Positions 56,503 through 64,000 of a stretch of 64,000 nucleotides of DNA are shown one piece after another. Under the pieces are notes generated by a model. It was not told where the DNA came from. It worked only from the letters and a program-made list of their open reading frames with translations, and searched no databases. Position 1 is the first letter of the stretch; each line of letters opens with the position of its first letter. The DNA comes from Planctomycetota bacterium (lineage in GTDB: Bacteria > Planctomycetota > B15-G4): the NCBI GenBank assembly GCA_029259745.1, contig JAJDEO010000042.1, positions 62,001 through 126,000 on the forward strand, read 5' to 3'. A program made the translations under genes and the position numbers.

Positions 56503-56580
56503 TGGTCGGGGTGAGAGGATTTGAACCTCCGACCTCTTGACCCCCAGTCAAGCGCCCTAACCAAACTGGGCCACACCCCG
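56503..56580 (-). tRNA. tRNA-Pro (anticodon GGG)
   Basis: On the minus strand it folds as a full cloverleaf: a 7-bp acceptor CGGGGTG/CACCCCG, a 4-bp D stem GCCC/GGGC, and a 5-bp anticodon stem CTTGA/TCAAG. The anticodon loop is CTGGGGG, anticodon GGG (proline CCC/CCU), and the T arm is GGAGG-TTCAAAT-CCTCT. The discriminator A and the CCA end are encoded (56503-56506). Confidence 0.96.
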
Positions 56581-56768
56581 ATCCGAAGTTGCCTCGTCGT
56601 TGACGCGCTGGGGCGCGTGGGCACATGGCCCTCGAGACGGACGTTGTTCTACCGATTGCCGCACGGGCGCGCAAAGGGGTCGTCGACCGCCAGAAGGGAT
56701 CCGCCCTCGGACCGGACCGCCGAAGCCCCTCGAGGCAGGACGTTCGCCCGGCGCCGCTCGATCCCCGG

Positions 56769-57278
56769 TCAGCCCGCCGGCGCGTCCGGGAAGTCGGCGG
56801 TCGGCCCGTACGTGGACGGCACGGGCGCGTCTAGCAGGCGCAGATACACGGTGAGCTGGGCACGGTGGTGGATCATGTGATGGACACCGATGTCCCGGAC
56901 GACCTCGCCGCGCACGGCCGACATCATCACGGCATCGCCGGCCTTCATCGTCCACGTCTCGGCGAAGAAGACGTCGGCGCGCCCCTCGAGCGCGGCCACG
57001 AACTTTGCCACGTTCACGTCGAAGGCAGCGACGGCTTCATCCGCCGTCGTCGGCGCGAACGGCGCGTAGCCATCCATGGCGGCGACGTCCATCGAGTCCT
57101 CCATCATCGACTCGACCCACAGGGGGTTCTCGGCGACGTGCCCGGCCAGCGCGCCCAACGTCATCGACTTCGCGTGTGGCTTGTAGCCGAAGTGCCCCTC
57201 GGGACACGCGGCGAGCACACCGCGCGTCTTGGCAGCCTCGCGACCGAAGTCAGCCACCAGATCTTCTGCAATCGTCAT
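56769..57278 (-). CDS. DinB-family metal-binding four-helix protein
   Basis: The 169-residue protein has the DinB/YfiT-type four-helix bundle. The first His ligand is in LAGHVAENP and the HHMIHHRAQLTVYLRLL motif (second and third His) is near the C-terminus. Members bind a divalent metal; some are thiol (bacillithiol) S-transferases, and the role here is unknown. GGGAGAG just before the ATG at 57278 supports this start over longer frames. Confidence 0.88.
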   Translation of the reverse strand: MTIAEDLVADFGREAAKTRGVLAACPEGHFGYKPHAKSMTLGALAGHVAENPLWVESMMEDSMDVAAMDGYAPFAPTTADEAVAAFDVNVAKFVAALEGRADVFFAETWTMKAGDAVMMSAVRGEVVRDIGVHHMIHHRAQLTVYLRLLDAPVPSTYGPTADFPDAPAG

Positions 57279-57335
57279 CGACTCTCCCTCTTCCGACTCT
57301 TCGGAACTCTTCCGCACTCTTCGACCAAACGGCAA

Positions 57336-57363
57336 CGAGGCCGCGAATCTCTTCGCGGCCTCG
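57336..57363 (-). terminator. terminator of the secreted-protein gene ending at 57391
   Basis: A perfect 12-bp stem (57336-57347 with 57352-57363) has a 4-nt loop, 27 bp past the minus-strand stop at 57391. TTTGG lies shortly beyond in the transcript. Confidence 0.6.
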
Positions 57364-57390
57364 CACTGCTGCTTGTTCTTCGACTCGATG

Positions 57391-58026
57391 TCAGGTGTCG
57401 GCTTCGATGTCCGCGAGCAGCACTTCGCTCGAGTTCTTGGCCTTGAAGTTGGCCTTGAGCTTGAACCCGACGTTGTTGACGCCGATCTCAGGGATCGAAC
57501 CGAGCCCCTCGAAGGTCAGCTTGCCGGTGAGCTTGGCCGAGGCCGTGCCGGTTTTCTTCTTCGTCTTGATCGACATCTTGATGTTCGTCTTCGTCGCCTG
57601 GAGGCTGCTGACGACGGCCGTGACGCCTTCGTCTTCGAGCTCTTCCTGGATGATGGCTGCGTACTCGTCGACGAGCGCTTGGAGCCCCGTCATGTCGTCC
57701 GACGGATCGGGAATCAGCGTGAGCTTCTTGCTGAACTCGTTCTTGCGTGCATACGAGCCCGTGATCGTTGACGTCCCGCCAGTGGGCGCGTCACTGATCT
57801 CGGCCGAGAAGGTGTCGTCGGCCTGGAGCGTGATGGCGACCTGCCGGGGCGCGTCTTCCTTGCCACCACCCTTCCCGACACCCTTGGCATTGCCAGTGGC
57901 CTTCGCCGTGACGTCGTTGAAGTCGAACAGGATGTTGTCGAACTCAAGAGCCGTCTTCGCCGCCATCAGCGACGCGCCCAAGAGCAGGGCCAAGGAGACG
58001 GACAGGAGTGGGCGTGCGATCTTCAT
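57391..58026 (-). CDS. secreted hypothetical protein
   Basis: The 211-residue protein has a signal peptide (residues 1-22, LMA-AK). I do not recognise the family. A short Gly/Lys linker (GNAKGVGKGGGKEDAPR) separates an N-terminal strand from a region of amphipathic beta-strands (VAITLQADDTFSAEI, IKMSIKTKKKTGTASAKL) with a helix between (LQALVDEYAAIIQEELE). It could be a small beta-barrel or lipocalin-like fold. It is probably a single-gene unit, with a strong terminator directly after it. Confidence 0.7.
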   Translation of the reverse strand: MKIARPLLSVSLALLLGASLMAAKTALEFDNILFDFNDVTAKATGNAKGVGKGGGKEDAPRQVAITLQADDTFSAEISDAPTGGTSTITGSYARKNEFSKKLTLIPDPSDDMTGLQALVDEYAAIIQEELEDEGVTAVVSSLQATKTNIKMSIKTKKKTGTASAKLTGKLTFEGLGSIPEIGVNNVGFKLKANFKAKNSSEVLLADIEADT

Positions 58027-58488
58027 GGAGTATCCGAGGTTCGGGGCTGGAGCGATCTTCCAGGTCTGCCGGACGTCACGATGCCTCAAAAACCGGCACC
58101 GAGCCCGCGATTTTATGCCCAGACTCGCCTCAGAGCCAGCAAGACATCGTTCCTGCGGGCCAAGGATCCCGATTTCGCGACGATTCGCGGTTCGAGCACG
58201 TGCCGTGCGACACCGCGGTGGACTTCTGCGAAACCGCGGTCGGCGGTCGTTTCGGGGACCGTCGCTCGCCGTCTCGGCCGCCGAGTCACATCGACGTCGT
58301 TCGCGGCGCCGCGATCCCCGAGCGCCTCGGCGGGCGCCGCGCCATGCCGCCGCGAGTTGCCGCGGATGCGCGCCGCGACGGCCAGGAAGCGCCGCTGAGC
58401 GCGACGATGGCGACGGAGCAAGCCCAGCCGCCCCTGCCACACACCGCGGACGTGCCACGTCAGGCAGCGGCGCTTGGTGTCACCCGGC
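58027..58488. other. 462-bp intergenic stretch, nothing recognised
   Basis: The open frames on both strands here are Arg/Ala-rich and lack ribosome-binding sites or family motifs, as expected from random GC-rich DNA. The promoter of the secreted-protein gene starting at 58026 must lie at the left end. The 3' region of the DUF2237 gene ends at 58489. I see no RNA gene. Confidence 0.5.
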
Positions 58489-58872
58489 TCAGGACGAGGC
58501 GTCCTCGCCCTTCCACGCGTGCTGTCGCAGAACTTCGATCGGCACGTATTGAACCGCCGACTCGTGCGTCGACGCGAGCACGACCGGCGGCGCCACGCCA
58601 TCCATCCACGCCTCCTGCCAGCGCGCGGCGCAGACGCACCACTGGTCGCCTGGTGTCAGCCCCGGGAACCCCAACTCTGGCCGCGGGGTCGAGAGGTCGT
58701 TGCCGTGCGCCTTCGTGTACGCGAGGAAGTTCTCCGTGATGCGCGAGCAGACCGTGTGCGAGCTGAGATCATCGCCCGCCGTGCGGCAGTGTCCGTCGCG
58801 ATAGAAGCCCGTGAGCGGATCCCGGCAACAGAGGGCGAGGGGCTCGCCCAGGACGTTGCGCTGTTCGGTCAT
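58489..58872 (-). CDS. DUF2237 family protein
   Basis: The 127-residue protein matches DUF2237 along its whole length: NVLGEPLALCCRDPLTGFYR with GHCRTAGDD, then HTVCSRITENFLAYTKAHGN, GLTPGDQWCVCAARW and PPVVLASTHESAV. The conserved cysteines (CC, HC, VC, WCVC) suggest metal or cofactor binding, but the function is unknown. The ATG at 58872 is the family start; the longer frame upstream is not conserved. Confidence 0.92.
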   Translation of the reverse strand: MTEQRNVLGEPLALCCRDPLTGFYRDGHCRTAGDDLSSHTVCSRITENFLAYTKAHGNDLSTPRPELGFPGLTPGDQWCVCAARWQEAWMDGVAPPVVLASTHESAVQYVPIEVLRQHAWKGEDASS

Positions 58873-58966
58873 CGGGGACTCCTTGGCTCGAGGTGGGGCA
58901 TCATCGTGGGTGTCGCTGCCGCCCGAGGCAAGTCTGTCAGCGATGGCTCCGTCTGTCAGCCACAGC

Positions 58967-61507
58967 TCAGTGCGTGACGCCGAGTACGGCCGTCGTCGCG
59001 GCGATGTGTCCACCGCCCAACTGCCAGGCCTGAAGCGCGATCTCGACGTCGACCGGGAAGCTCGGTGGGAGCGTCGAGGCAAGCGTGAACTCCCCCGCCG
59101 CGTCCGTGACGAGCCCCGTGATGATGATGTCCGGGCTCGGCACGAGCACGCCGCCCTTGAGTGGCGCAGCGACTTCCGAGAATCCGATGACGAGTGCGAG
59201 CACCGCGCCGGGCGTGGCGCGCCGCACGTGCAGCGTCACCTCAGCGCGGCTCGTCAGCGGGCCGATCCCGTCGAGACGTGAGAAGCCCGTCGATCCTGCG
59301 AGCGACTGGCCGCGAGCGGTCCACGTCGCGTCGGCGTTCGTGAGCACGACGAACTCGTCGCCACTCGTCACGACCGCGTCGAGCTTGCTGTCTTCATCGA
59401 TGTCGATGAGCACGACGTCATGCGCCGCCTGGTCCAAGATCGTGACGTCGCCGGCCTCGAACTCGCCCTCGCCGTCATTGAGCCAGACCGACAACCGTCC
59501 GAAGTCGCCCTCGTTCGGCGCACCGCGTTCGGCTGCCGTGACGTCGAGGTCGCCATCGCCGTCGACATCGTTCACGGAGAAGCCCCCCACGGCGAGCGTC
59601 TCGGTCAAGAAGCCCGTCACCTCGAAGAAGCCGCCACCGAGGTTCAGACGGACTTCGAAGCCCGGGCCGAGTCGCCCCGCGACGAAGTCCGTCAGACCGT
59701 CGCCGTTCCAGTCGCCACCTGCGATCGACACGGGGTCGACGTCGACCGCCGTGCCCGCCGCCGCGATGCCGGCGCCCGTCACGACGATCACGGCCGGCGG
59801 ATCACCGATCACGGGCGCGATCGCGATGACATCCAAGGGCGGAATGTCGTCGACGTTACCGACGATCGATGCGACCGCACTGCCTTCCGAGACGCCGACG
59901 TTGACGACGTCGTACGTGCCGTCGCCGAGGCTCACGAAGCGCAGGACGTCGCCGCCCGCGAGGCTCCGCGGAAACACCGTGACGTCCGCGAGGCCGTCGC
60001 CCGTGACGTCACCGAACGCCGGTGCGCGCAGCATGCCGTCGACGACCTGCTCGACCGGGTCGGCCAGTGCGCCGCCGTCGTTGAGCAGCGTGGCGATACC
60101 CGACTGCGCGGAGACGACGCCGAGCCAGGCGACGACGTCGAGATCGGAATCGCCGTCGACGTCCCGCAGTGCAAGCGCCTCGACGGGCAGTGTCGTCGTG
60201 AAGCGCTCGGGCTCCGCGAACCCGGGGCCGAGCAACCCGCGGTGCAACTCTAGCGTCGCGCCGTCGATCGTCGAACGCGCCGTGACGACATCGGCGAGGC
60301 CGTCACCGTCGAGATCGCCGGCCGTGGACACGTTGGAGAATGACGGCATCGTCGCCGCCAGCCCCGGCGTAAACGTCCCGTCTCCGAGCCCGCGGTTGGC
60401 GCGCAGCGTGCCGCGCGTCGAGCCCGTGATGATGTCGAGCGCTCCGTCGCGATCGGCGTCCGTCACGGTCAGCGAAGCGACGGCGAACGATCCGATGCCA
60501 ACGGTGCGGCCCTCGCTCAACGTCTCGCCGTCGAGCAGCTCACGCACGACGACCTTCGAGGCGGCGGCCTCGAGCGTGATCACGTCGACCGTGCCATCGG
60601 CGTCGAGATCGGCGAGCTGCCAGACGTCGGCCTGTTCACCCGCGAGTGACGTCGGCGGTTGCGTGGCGATGTCGGCGCCGCCGACGTAGACGTAGGCCAA
60701 GGGTTCGTTCGGCGGCGCAAAGGGCGAGGCGATCGTGAGGGCGCCGATGTCGTTGACGCCGTCCCCTGTCAGATCGGCAACTCGGAGCTGAGTGACGAGT
60801 GTCGGCGGGTCCACGAGCGGCTGCGCTGCCGAAAAGCCGTTCGCTGTCGCGAGGGCGACGGCCGGGATCGTCTCTAGAGATGTCGCACCCTGGCTGAGCG
60901 AGATCAGGTCCGGGCGCCCGTCACCGCTGACGTCGGCGAAGACCAACTCGACGGGGCGCTTGGGCACGGCGACCTGGAGCTCGGACGTGAACGTGCCGTC
61001 GCCGTTCGACAACAGCAGCGTCGCACGCGTCCCGAGGACCTCGCCGTACCAGACGTCGAGACGTCCATCACCATCGACATCGCTCGCCACGAGCGCAGCC
61101 ACGGCAGACTTCAGCGGCGAGCTGACGACGTCGGCAAACGTGCCGTCGACCTGCGCCACGGCGACGAAGATCTCGACGGCGCCCGGCACCGTGAGCACGA
61201 GGTCGTCGCGCCCGTCCCCCGTCACGTCGGCGAAGGCGCGGACACGTGCTGTGGCCGGAACTCCGGTCGGAGAGATCGCCGCGAGCGGCGGCGCAAAGCC
61301 CCCGCCGGGCAGCCCCAGCGCGATGCGGCGCCCGCTGATCCCGTTGACGTAGGCATCGGCGAGGCCGTCGCCGTTCGAGTCGCCCACTTCGAGCACCCCG
61401 ACGGCGCCATTCAGCGCGGCGTCGGGATTCACGAACTGCTGCCCCGCCGCGCTCATAGCGAGGCAGAGGCTCAGCGAGAGGACTTCCGATACACGCAGCA
61501 CACCCAT
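58967..61507 (-). CDS. large secreted VCBS/FG-GAP repeat protein
   Basis: The 846-residue exported protein has a signal peptide at residues 1-22 (AAG-QQ). I count 13 VCBS calcium loops of the type D-x-x-G-D-G-x-x-D, including VGDSNGDGLADAYVNG, FADVTGDGRDDLVLT, ASDVDGDGRLDVWYG, AGDLDGDGLADVVTA, FGDVTGDGLADVTVF, GGDWNGDGLTDFVAG and VNDVDGDGDLDVTAA. These would form two propellers. The final ~110 residues (GVLVPSPDIIITGLVTDAAG) are the recurrent C-terminal domain seen also at 46961-49255 and 54478-55944. No enzymatic domain is attached. It is likely a surface or matrix protein. Confidence 0.88.
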   Translation of the reverse strand: MGVLRVSEVLSLSLCLAMSAAGQQFVNPDAALNGAVGVLEVGDSNGDGLADAYVNGISGRRIALGLPGGGFAPPLAAISPTGVPATARVRAFADVTGDGRDDLVLTVPGAVEIFVAVAQVDGTFADVVSSPLKSAVAALVASDVDGDGRLDVWYGEVLGTRATLLLSNGDGTFTSELQVAVPKRPVELVFADVSGDGRPDLISLSQGATSLETIPAVALATANGFSAAQPLVDPPTLVTQLRVADLTGDGVNDIGALTIASPFAPPNEPLAYVYVGGADIATQPPTSLAGEQADVWQLADLDADGTVDVITLEAAASKVVVRELLDGETLSEGRTVGIGSFAVASLTVTDADRDGALDIITGSTRGTLRANRGLGDGTFTPGLAATMPSFSNVSTAGDLDGDGLADVVTARSTIDGATLELHRGLLGPGFAEPERFTTTLPVEALALRDVDGDSDLDVVAWLGVVSAQSGIATLLNDGGALADPVEQVVDGMLRAPAFGDVTGDGLADVTVFPRSLAGGDVLRFVSLGDGTYDVVNVGVSEGSAVASIVGNVDDIPPLDVIAIAPVIGDPPAVIVVTGAGIAAAGTAVDVDPVSIAGGDWNGDGLTDFVAGRLGPGFEVRLNLGGGFFEVTGFLTETLAVGGFSVNDVDGDGDLDVTAAERGAPNEGDFGRLSVWLNDGEGEFEAGDVTILDQAAHDVVLIDIDEDSKLDAVVTSGDEFVVLTNADATWTARGQSLAGSTGFSRLDGIGPLTSRAEVTLHVRRATPGAVLALVIGFSEVAAPLKGGVLVPSPDIIITGLVTDAAGEFTLASTLPPSFPVDVEIALQAWQLGGGHIAATTAVLGVTH

Positions 61508-61632
61508 GACGACATCTCCGAAGGATCGAGCTTACCCGCCCCCGGCACCTCTCGGTCGCCGCGCCTTGCCCCTCGTTGAGAAACGACAAGTGCAGCCGCG
61601 ACGGACGCGAAAAGCGGCCTGGGCAAGTGGCA

Positions 61633-62394
61633 TCAGCGGTGGTGGTAGCGCCCGGGTGTCGCTCCGAGATGGCGACGGAACGCGTGGACGAAGGCACTCG
61701 GCGAGGCATAGCCGACGTCGAGCGCGACGCTCGTGACGGGCGCTCCGCCGGCAAGCAGCGTGACGGCGGCGAGGAGTCGGACCTGAGTCCGCCAGGCTGC
61801 GAACGTCAGGCCCGTCTCCGAGCGGAAGAGGCGCTCGAGCGTGCGCGCCGAGACGCCTGCAAACGTCGCGAAGTCGGCGAGCGAGGACGGGTCGGAGGGA
61901 TGCGCGCGCAAGGCCTCGGCGACGCGGCGCGCGCGGGCGTCGAGCGGCATGCGCAGCTCGAGCGGCTCGATGTCGACGGCGTCGAGCTCGTCGACCAAGA
62001 CCGCGAGGCGATGGCGGTCGCGCGGCTCGCGGACATCCAGCGCCCCCTGGGACACGACCGCGAGCACGAGCTCGCGCAGCAGCGGTGAGACGGACAGCAC
62101 CGCGCACGAGCGCGCCCAGGGCACGGCGCTGGGGCGCAGGTAGAGCGTGCGGAGTTCGAGCGCACCGAAGGCCCGCACGCCATGCGGCACGTCGGCAGGC
62201 ACCCAGACCGCGCGCTGCGGCGGCACGACCCAGGCACCCTCGGCACTCACGACCTCGAGCACCCCGGCCCGCGCGAAGACGACCTGGTGCCACGCGTGGG
62301 CATGCTCGTCGAGCACAGTGCCCGCCGCGAGATCCAGGGCCAGGGAGCGGACCATGAGCGCGTCCTCATCGGCGATCTGTCGCTTCATCGACAT
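61633..62394 (-). CDS. AraC-family transcriptional regulator (cupin plus HTH)
   Basis: The 253-residue regulator has an N-terminal cupin sensor (HAHAWHQVVFARAGVLEV, VPPQRAVWVPADVPHGV, typical of the NimR/YidI-like group). The C-terminal double helix-turn-helix includes LADFATFAGVSARTLERLFR and VTSVALDVGYASPSAFVHAF. It is divergent from the VOC-protein gene, 87 bp away, which is its most likely target. The inducer is unknown. The ATG at 62394 precedes a second Met two codons on. Confidence 0.92.
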   Translation of the reverse strand: MSMKRQIADEDALMVRSLALDLAAGTVLDEHAHAWHQVVFARAGVLEVVSAEGAWVVPPQRAVWVPADVPHGVRAFGALELRTLYLRPSAVPWARSCAVLSVSPLLRELVLAVVSQGALDVREPRDRHRLAVLVDELDAVDIEPLELRMPLDARARRVAEALRAHPSDPSSLADFATFAGVSARTLERLFRSETGLTFAAWRTQVRLLAAVTLLAGGAPVTSVALDVGYASPSAFVHAFRRHLGATPGRYHHR

Positions 62395-62481
62395 CCACGG
62401 TCAGGATATCGCAAGTTCGCCACGCGCACATCGCCTATCGTCGGCCGACACGAGTTCGCCCCTTCCCGCCGGAGTCTCCCG

Positions 62482-62874
62482 ATGTCCGCCCACCATGTCG
62501 TGCACTTCGCCATCCATGCGGACGACGTATCCCGCGCGCGCCAGTTCTACGAGGCCGTCTTCGGCTGGCGCTTCGAGCCCTGGGGACCGCCGGACTTCTA
62601 CCTCATCCACACGGGCAGCGAGGACGAGCCGCGCGGCATCCACGGCGCGCTTCAGAAGCGCAGCGAGCCGCTCTCGGGCGCCGGCATGCGCGGCTTCGAA
62701 TGCACGATCTCGGTGCGCGACCTCGCCGGCGTGCGCTCGGCCGTCGAGGCCGCCGGCGGGACGATCAAGTTCAAAGAGATCACGATCCCGACGGTCGGAA
62801 CGATGTTCCAGTTCGTCGACACGGAGGGAAACGTCGTCGGGGCCATGCGCTACGACGACCCGGGCATGGGATGA
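62482..62874 (+). CDS. VOC (glyoxalase/bleomycin-resistance fold) protein
   Basis: The 130-residue single-domain protein has two beta-alpha-beta-beta-beta units. The first is VVHFAIHADDVSRARQFYEA with VFGWRFEPWG; the second is GFECTISVRDLAGVRSAVEA with AGGTIKFKEITIP. The family-typical ending FQFVDTEGNVVGAMRYDDP is present. A metal site (His8, Glu near the end) is possible. It is probably a lyase, isomerase or binding protein of unknown substrate. GGAG lies 7 nt before the ATG. It is controlled perhaps by the divergent AraC gene. Confidence 0.88.
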   Translation: MSAHHVVHFAIHADDVSRARQFYEAVFGWRFEPWGPPDFYLIHTGSEDEPRGIHGALQKRSEPLSGAGMRGFECTISVRDLAGVRSAVEAAGGTIKFKEITIPTVGTMFQFVDTEGNVVGAMRYDDPGMG

Positions 62875-62904
62875 TCGCGCGCCCCACCTCGGAGTGAGCC
62901 CTCG

Positions 62905-63630
62905 ATGTTCCAGCAGTTATTCCTGCCGCCAGGAGCGCCGCTGGTCGTGCTCGGGCTCGCCTGGCTGCTGTGGACGCGGCGGCCGAAGCTCGCGCGCGCG
63001 GCATTCGCGATCGGCGGCGCGAGCCTCTACCTCGTGTCGACTCCGATCGTGTCGGCGTTGGCCATGGGCGCGCTCGTCGCCGACGAGCCGGCCGTCGACG
63101 TCACCACACTCGACGTCCAAGCGATCGTCGTGCTCGGCGCCGACGTCGTCCTCGACGCACCCGAGTACGGCGGTGACAGCCTCGGCCCGCTGTCACTCGA
63201 GCGCCTCCGCTACGCCGCGCGCCTCCAGCATGCCACCGACCTCCCGCTGCTCGTTTCGGGCGGCCGGGTTCTCGACTCGACGCCCATCGCCGCCGTCATG
63301 GCCGAAGCGCTCGCGCGCGAGTTCTCGGGCAGCGCACGCTGGATCGAATCCTCATCGCGCAACACGCGCGAGAACGCCTCACTCAGCGCCGCGCTGCTGC
63401 GCAAGGACGGTGTCGAACGGATCGCTCTCGTCACGCACGCCTGGCACATGCCGCGCGCGCGCTGGTGCTTCGAGCAGGAAGGTCTCACTGTCGTTCCCGC
63501 GGGCACCGGCTTCTTCGCCGCGCCTCCGCGTTGGCCTGGCGCGCTGATGCCCACGTCACGCGCGCTGCGTCACACGAGCCTGGCGCTGCACGAGATGTTG
63601 GGCCGCCTGTGGTACCGACTGCGCGAGTAG
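62905..63630 (+). CDS. YdcF/ElyC-like DUF218 membrane protein
   Basis: The 241-residue protein has two N-terminal transmembrane helices (residues 10-24 and 32-54). The DUF218 domain follows: IVVLGADVVLD, LPLLVSGGRV, RNTRENASLSAALL (conserved T-x-E-N), and VTHAWHMPRARWCFEQEGL (conserved H-x-x-R). Related proteins (ElyC, SanA, YdcF) affect envelope integrity or lipid-carrier use. It lies 30 bp after the VOC gene. The TAG stop at 63628-63630 is also the start of a repeat element. Confidence 0.88.
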   Translation: MFQQLFLPPGAPLVVLGLAWLLWTRRPKLARAAFAIGGASLYLVSTPIVSALAMGALVADEPAVDVTTLDVQAIVVLGADVVLDAPEYGGDSLGPLSLERLRYAARLQHATDLPLLVSGGRVLDSTPIAAVMAEALAREFSGSARWIESSSRNTRENASLSAALLRKDGVERIALVTHAWHMPRARWCFEQEGLTVVPAGTGFFAAPPRWPGALMPTSRALRHTSLALHEMLGRLWYRLRE

Positions 63631-63774
63631 CCCGGGGTGTTCACGGCGATCGTCGCGAGGTCGCCGCTGGGCTTTGCTGGCATCGGCGAACGGGCGTTTC
63701 AGAAACGTCGCTACAACGCTGCCAGAAAAGATTCAGATGCGACCGCAGGAGATCGTCCATGAATCATCCGGCGT
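63628..63774 (+). repeat. extragenic repeat, copy B, starting at the ydcF-like gene's stop codon
   Basis: It reads TAGCCCGGGGTGTTCACGGC-GATCGTC at the left and GGAGATCGTCCATGAATCAT-CCGGCG at the right. It matches the copies at 21213-21381 (over most of the length, in the same orientation relative to the stop codon) and 42353-42489 (both ends). Imperfect terminal inverted repeats contain CCGG...TTCAYGG...GATC. It fills the interval between two convergent genes, and no protein is encoded. Confidence 0.68.
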
Positions 63775-63802
63775 AGCCGTGAAGCACCCGGGCGAGTGAC
63801 GG

Positions 63803-64000
63803 TCAGCTTCGCGCGATCCAACCGCGCGCTTCCTCGAGTTCGTCCATCCACGGGACGGACGTCGCGTCGGATGGCGCGCGCCAGTCGCCGCGCGGCGAGA
63901 GCGAACCGCCCGAACCGACCTTCGGCCCGTTCGGCAGACACGAGCGCTTGAACTGACTCGTGCGGAAGAAGCGATCGAGGAAGACGCCCAGCCAGCGCAG
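63803..64000 (-). CDS. nadE: NAD+ synthetase (glutamine-dependent), C-terminal fragment, cut by the window edge
   Basis: Only the last 65 residues are present; the 5' part lies beyond position 64000. They read [20 protein letters not shown], then [20 protein letters not shown], and end in WIARS. The SQFKR, PNGPK and [11 protein letters not shown] motifs are the C-terminal signature of NadE, which amidates deamido-NAD to NAD+ using glutamine and ATP. The Mycobacterium-type long enzyme ends this way. Confidence 0.9.
   Translation of the reverse strand: MRWLGVFLDRFFRTSQFKRSCLPNGPKVGSGGSLSPRGDWRAPSDATSVPWMDELEEARGWIARS

Noticed and set aside
56207..56674. 155-codon minus-strand frame next to DinB
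   Set aside because: It reads straight through tRNA-Pro, so it cannot be a normal gene.
58113..58601. 162-codon minus-strand frame covering the 462-bp gap
   Set aside because: It overlaps the DUF2237 gene in another frame, is Arg-rich and lacks a ribosome-binding site. I treat the gap as intergenic.

Overview
The window is 64 kb of gene-dense, GC-rich (about two thirds G+C by eye) bacterial chromosome. It most resembles a deep-branching planctomycete (Planctomycetota; I think of the Saltatorellus/Engelhardtia/Rohdeia group, but this is inference). The signs are: an ECF sigma factor of the Planctomycete-expanded type overlapping a Ser/Thr kinase with a TPR tail; many large secreted FG-GAP/VCBS, carboxypeptidase-regulatory-like and parallel-beta-helix proteins; several pilin-like proteins with a GFTLVEL-type N-terminus; and a recurring C-terminal beta-rich domain on secreted proteins. 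I see no rRNA, CRISPR array, prophage or complete insertion sequence. There is one tRNA, tRNA-Pro(GGG).

Layout. 1-6 kb: three secreted beta-propeller/beta-helix-type proteins and a serine beta-lactamase-fold hydrolase. 6-12.2 kb: a STAS-like protein, a polytopic GT-C-type membrane protein, then, divergently, a cluster of five pilin-like genes separated by strong perfect hairpins. Two of the five still have a canonical major-pilin N-terminus, one is a long minor pseudopilin, and two have lost the prepilin peptidase motif. 12.2-17.4 kb (minus): ETF-quinone oxidoreductase, a MORN/YwqK-type lipoprotein with another degenerate pilin-like protein, and an FG-GAP protein. 17.5-21.1 kb (minus): ECF sigma factor plus Ser/Thr kinase-TPR. 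21.4-25 kb (minus): lysS-lolC/E-lolD. 25.1-29.7 kb (plus): tig-clpP-clpX-rlmN, a protein-folding, proteolysis and translation-quality block. 29.8-34.9 kb (minus): two repetitive carboxypeptidase-regulatory-like proteins. 35-42.3 kb (plus): two tandem zinc gluzincin-type (DUF1570-like) proteins, a lipoprotein with a trypsin-like remnant and an O-antigen-ligase-like/TPR membrane protein. 42.5-50 kb (minus): a GT-C-like membrane protein and two paralogous two-gene modules, each a small secreted companion followed by a secreted zinc metalloprotease. 50.2-54.2 kb (plus): an archaeal-type (type II) methionine aminopeptidase and glyQ-glyS. 54.5-64 kb: VCBS proteins, tRNA-Pro, DinB, DUF2237, an AraC regulator divergent from a VOC protein, a YdcF/DUF218 protein, and the 3' end of nadE running off the right edge.

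How it fits together. Housekeeping islands (lysS-lolCD, tig-clpPX-rlmN, map-glyQS, etf-QO, nadE) alternate with envelope and exoprotein genes. The most unusual items are: the duplicated companion-plus-metalloprotease module; the pilin array with graded loss of the cleavage motif but a conserved C-terminal signature; the archaeal-type MetAP; and a family of about 140-170-bp extragenic repeats with imperfect terminal inverted repeats. All three clear copies of that repeat begin at the TAG stop codon of the neighbouring gene.
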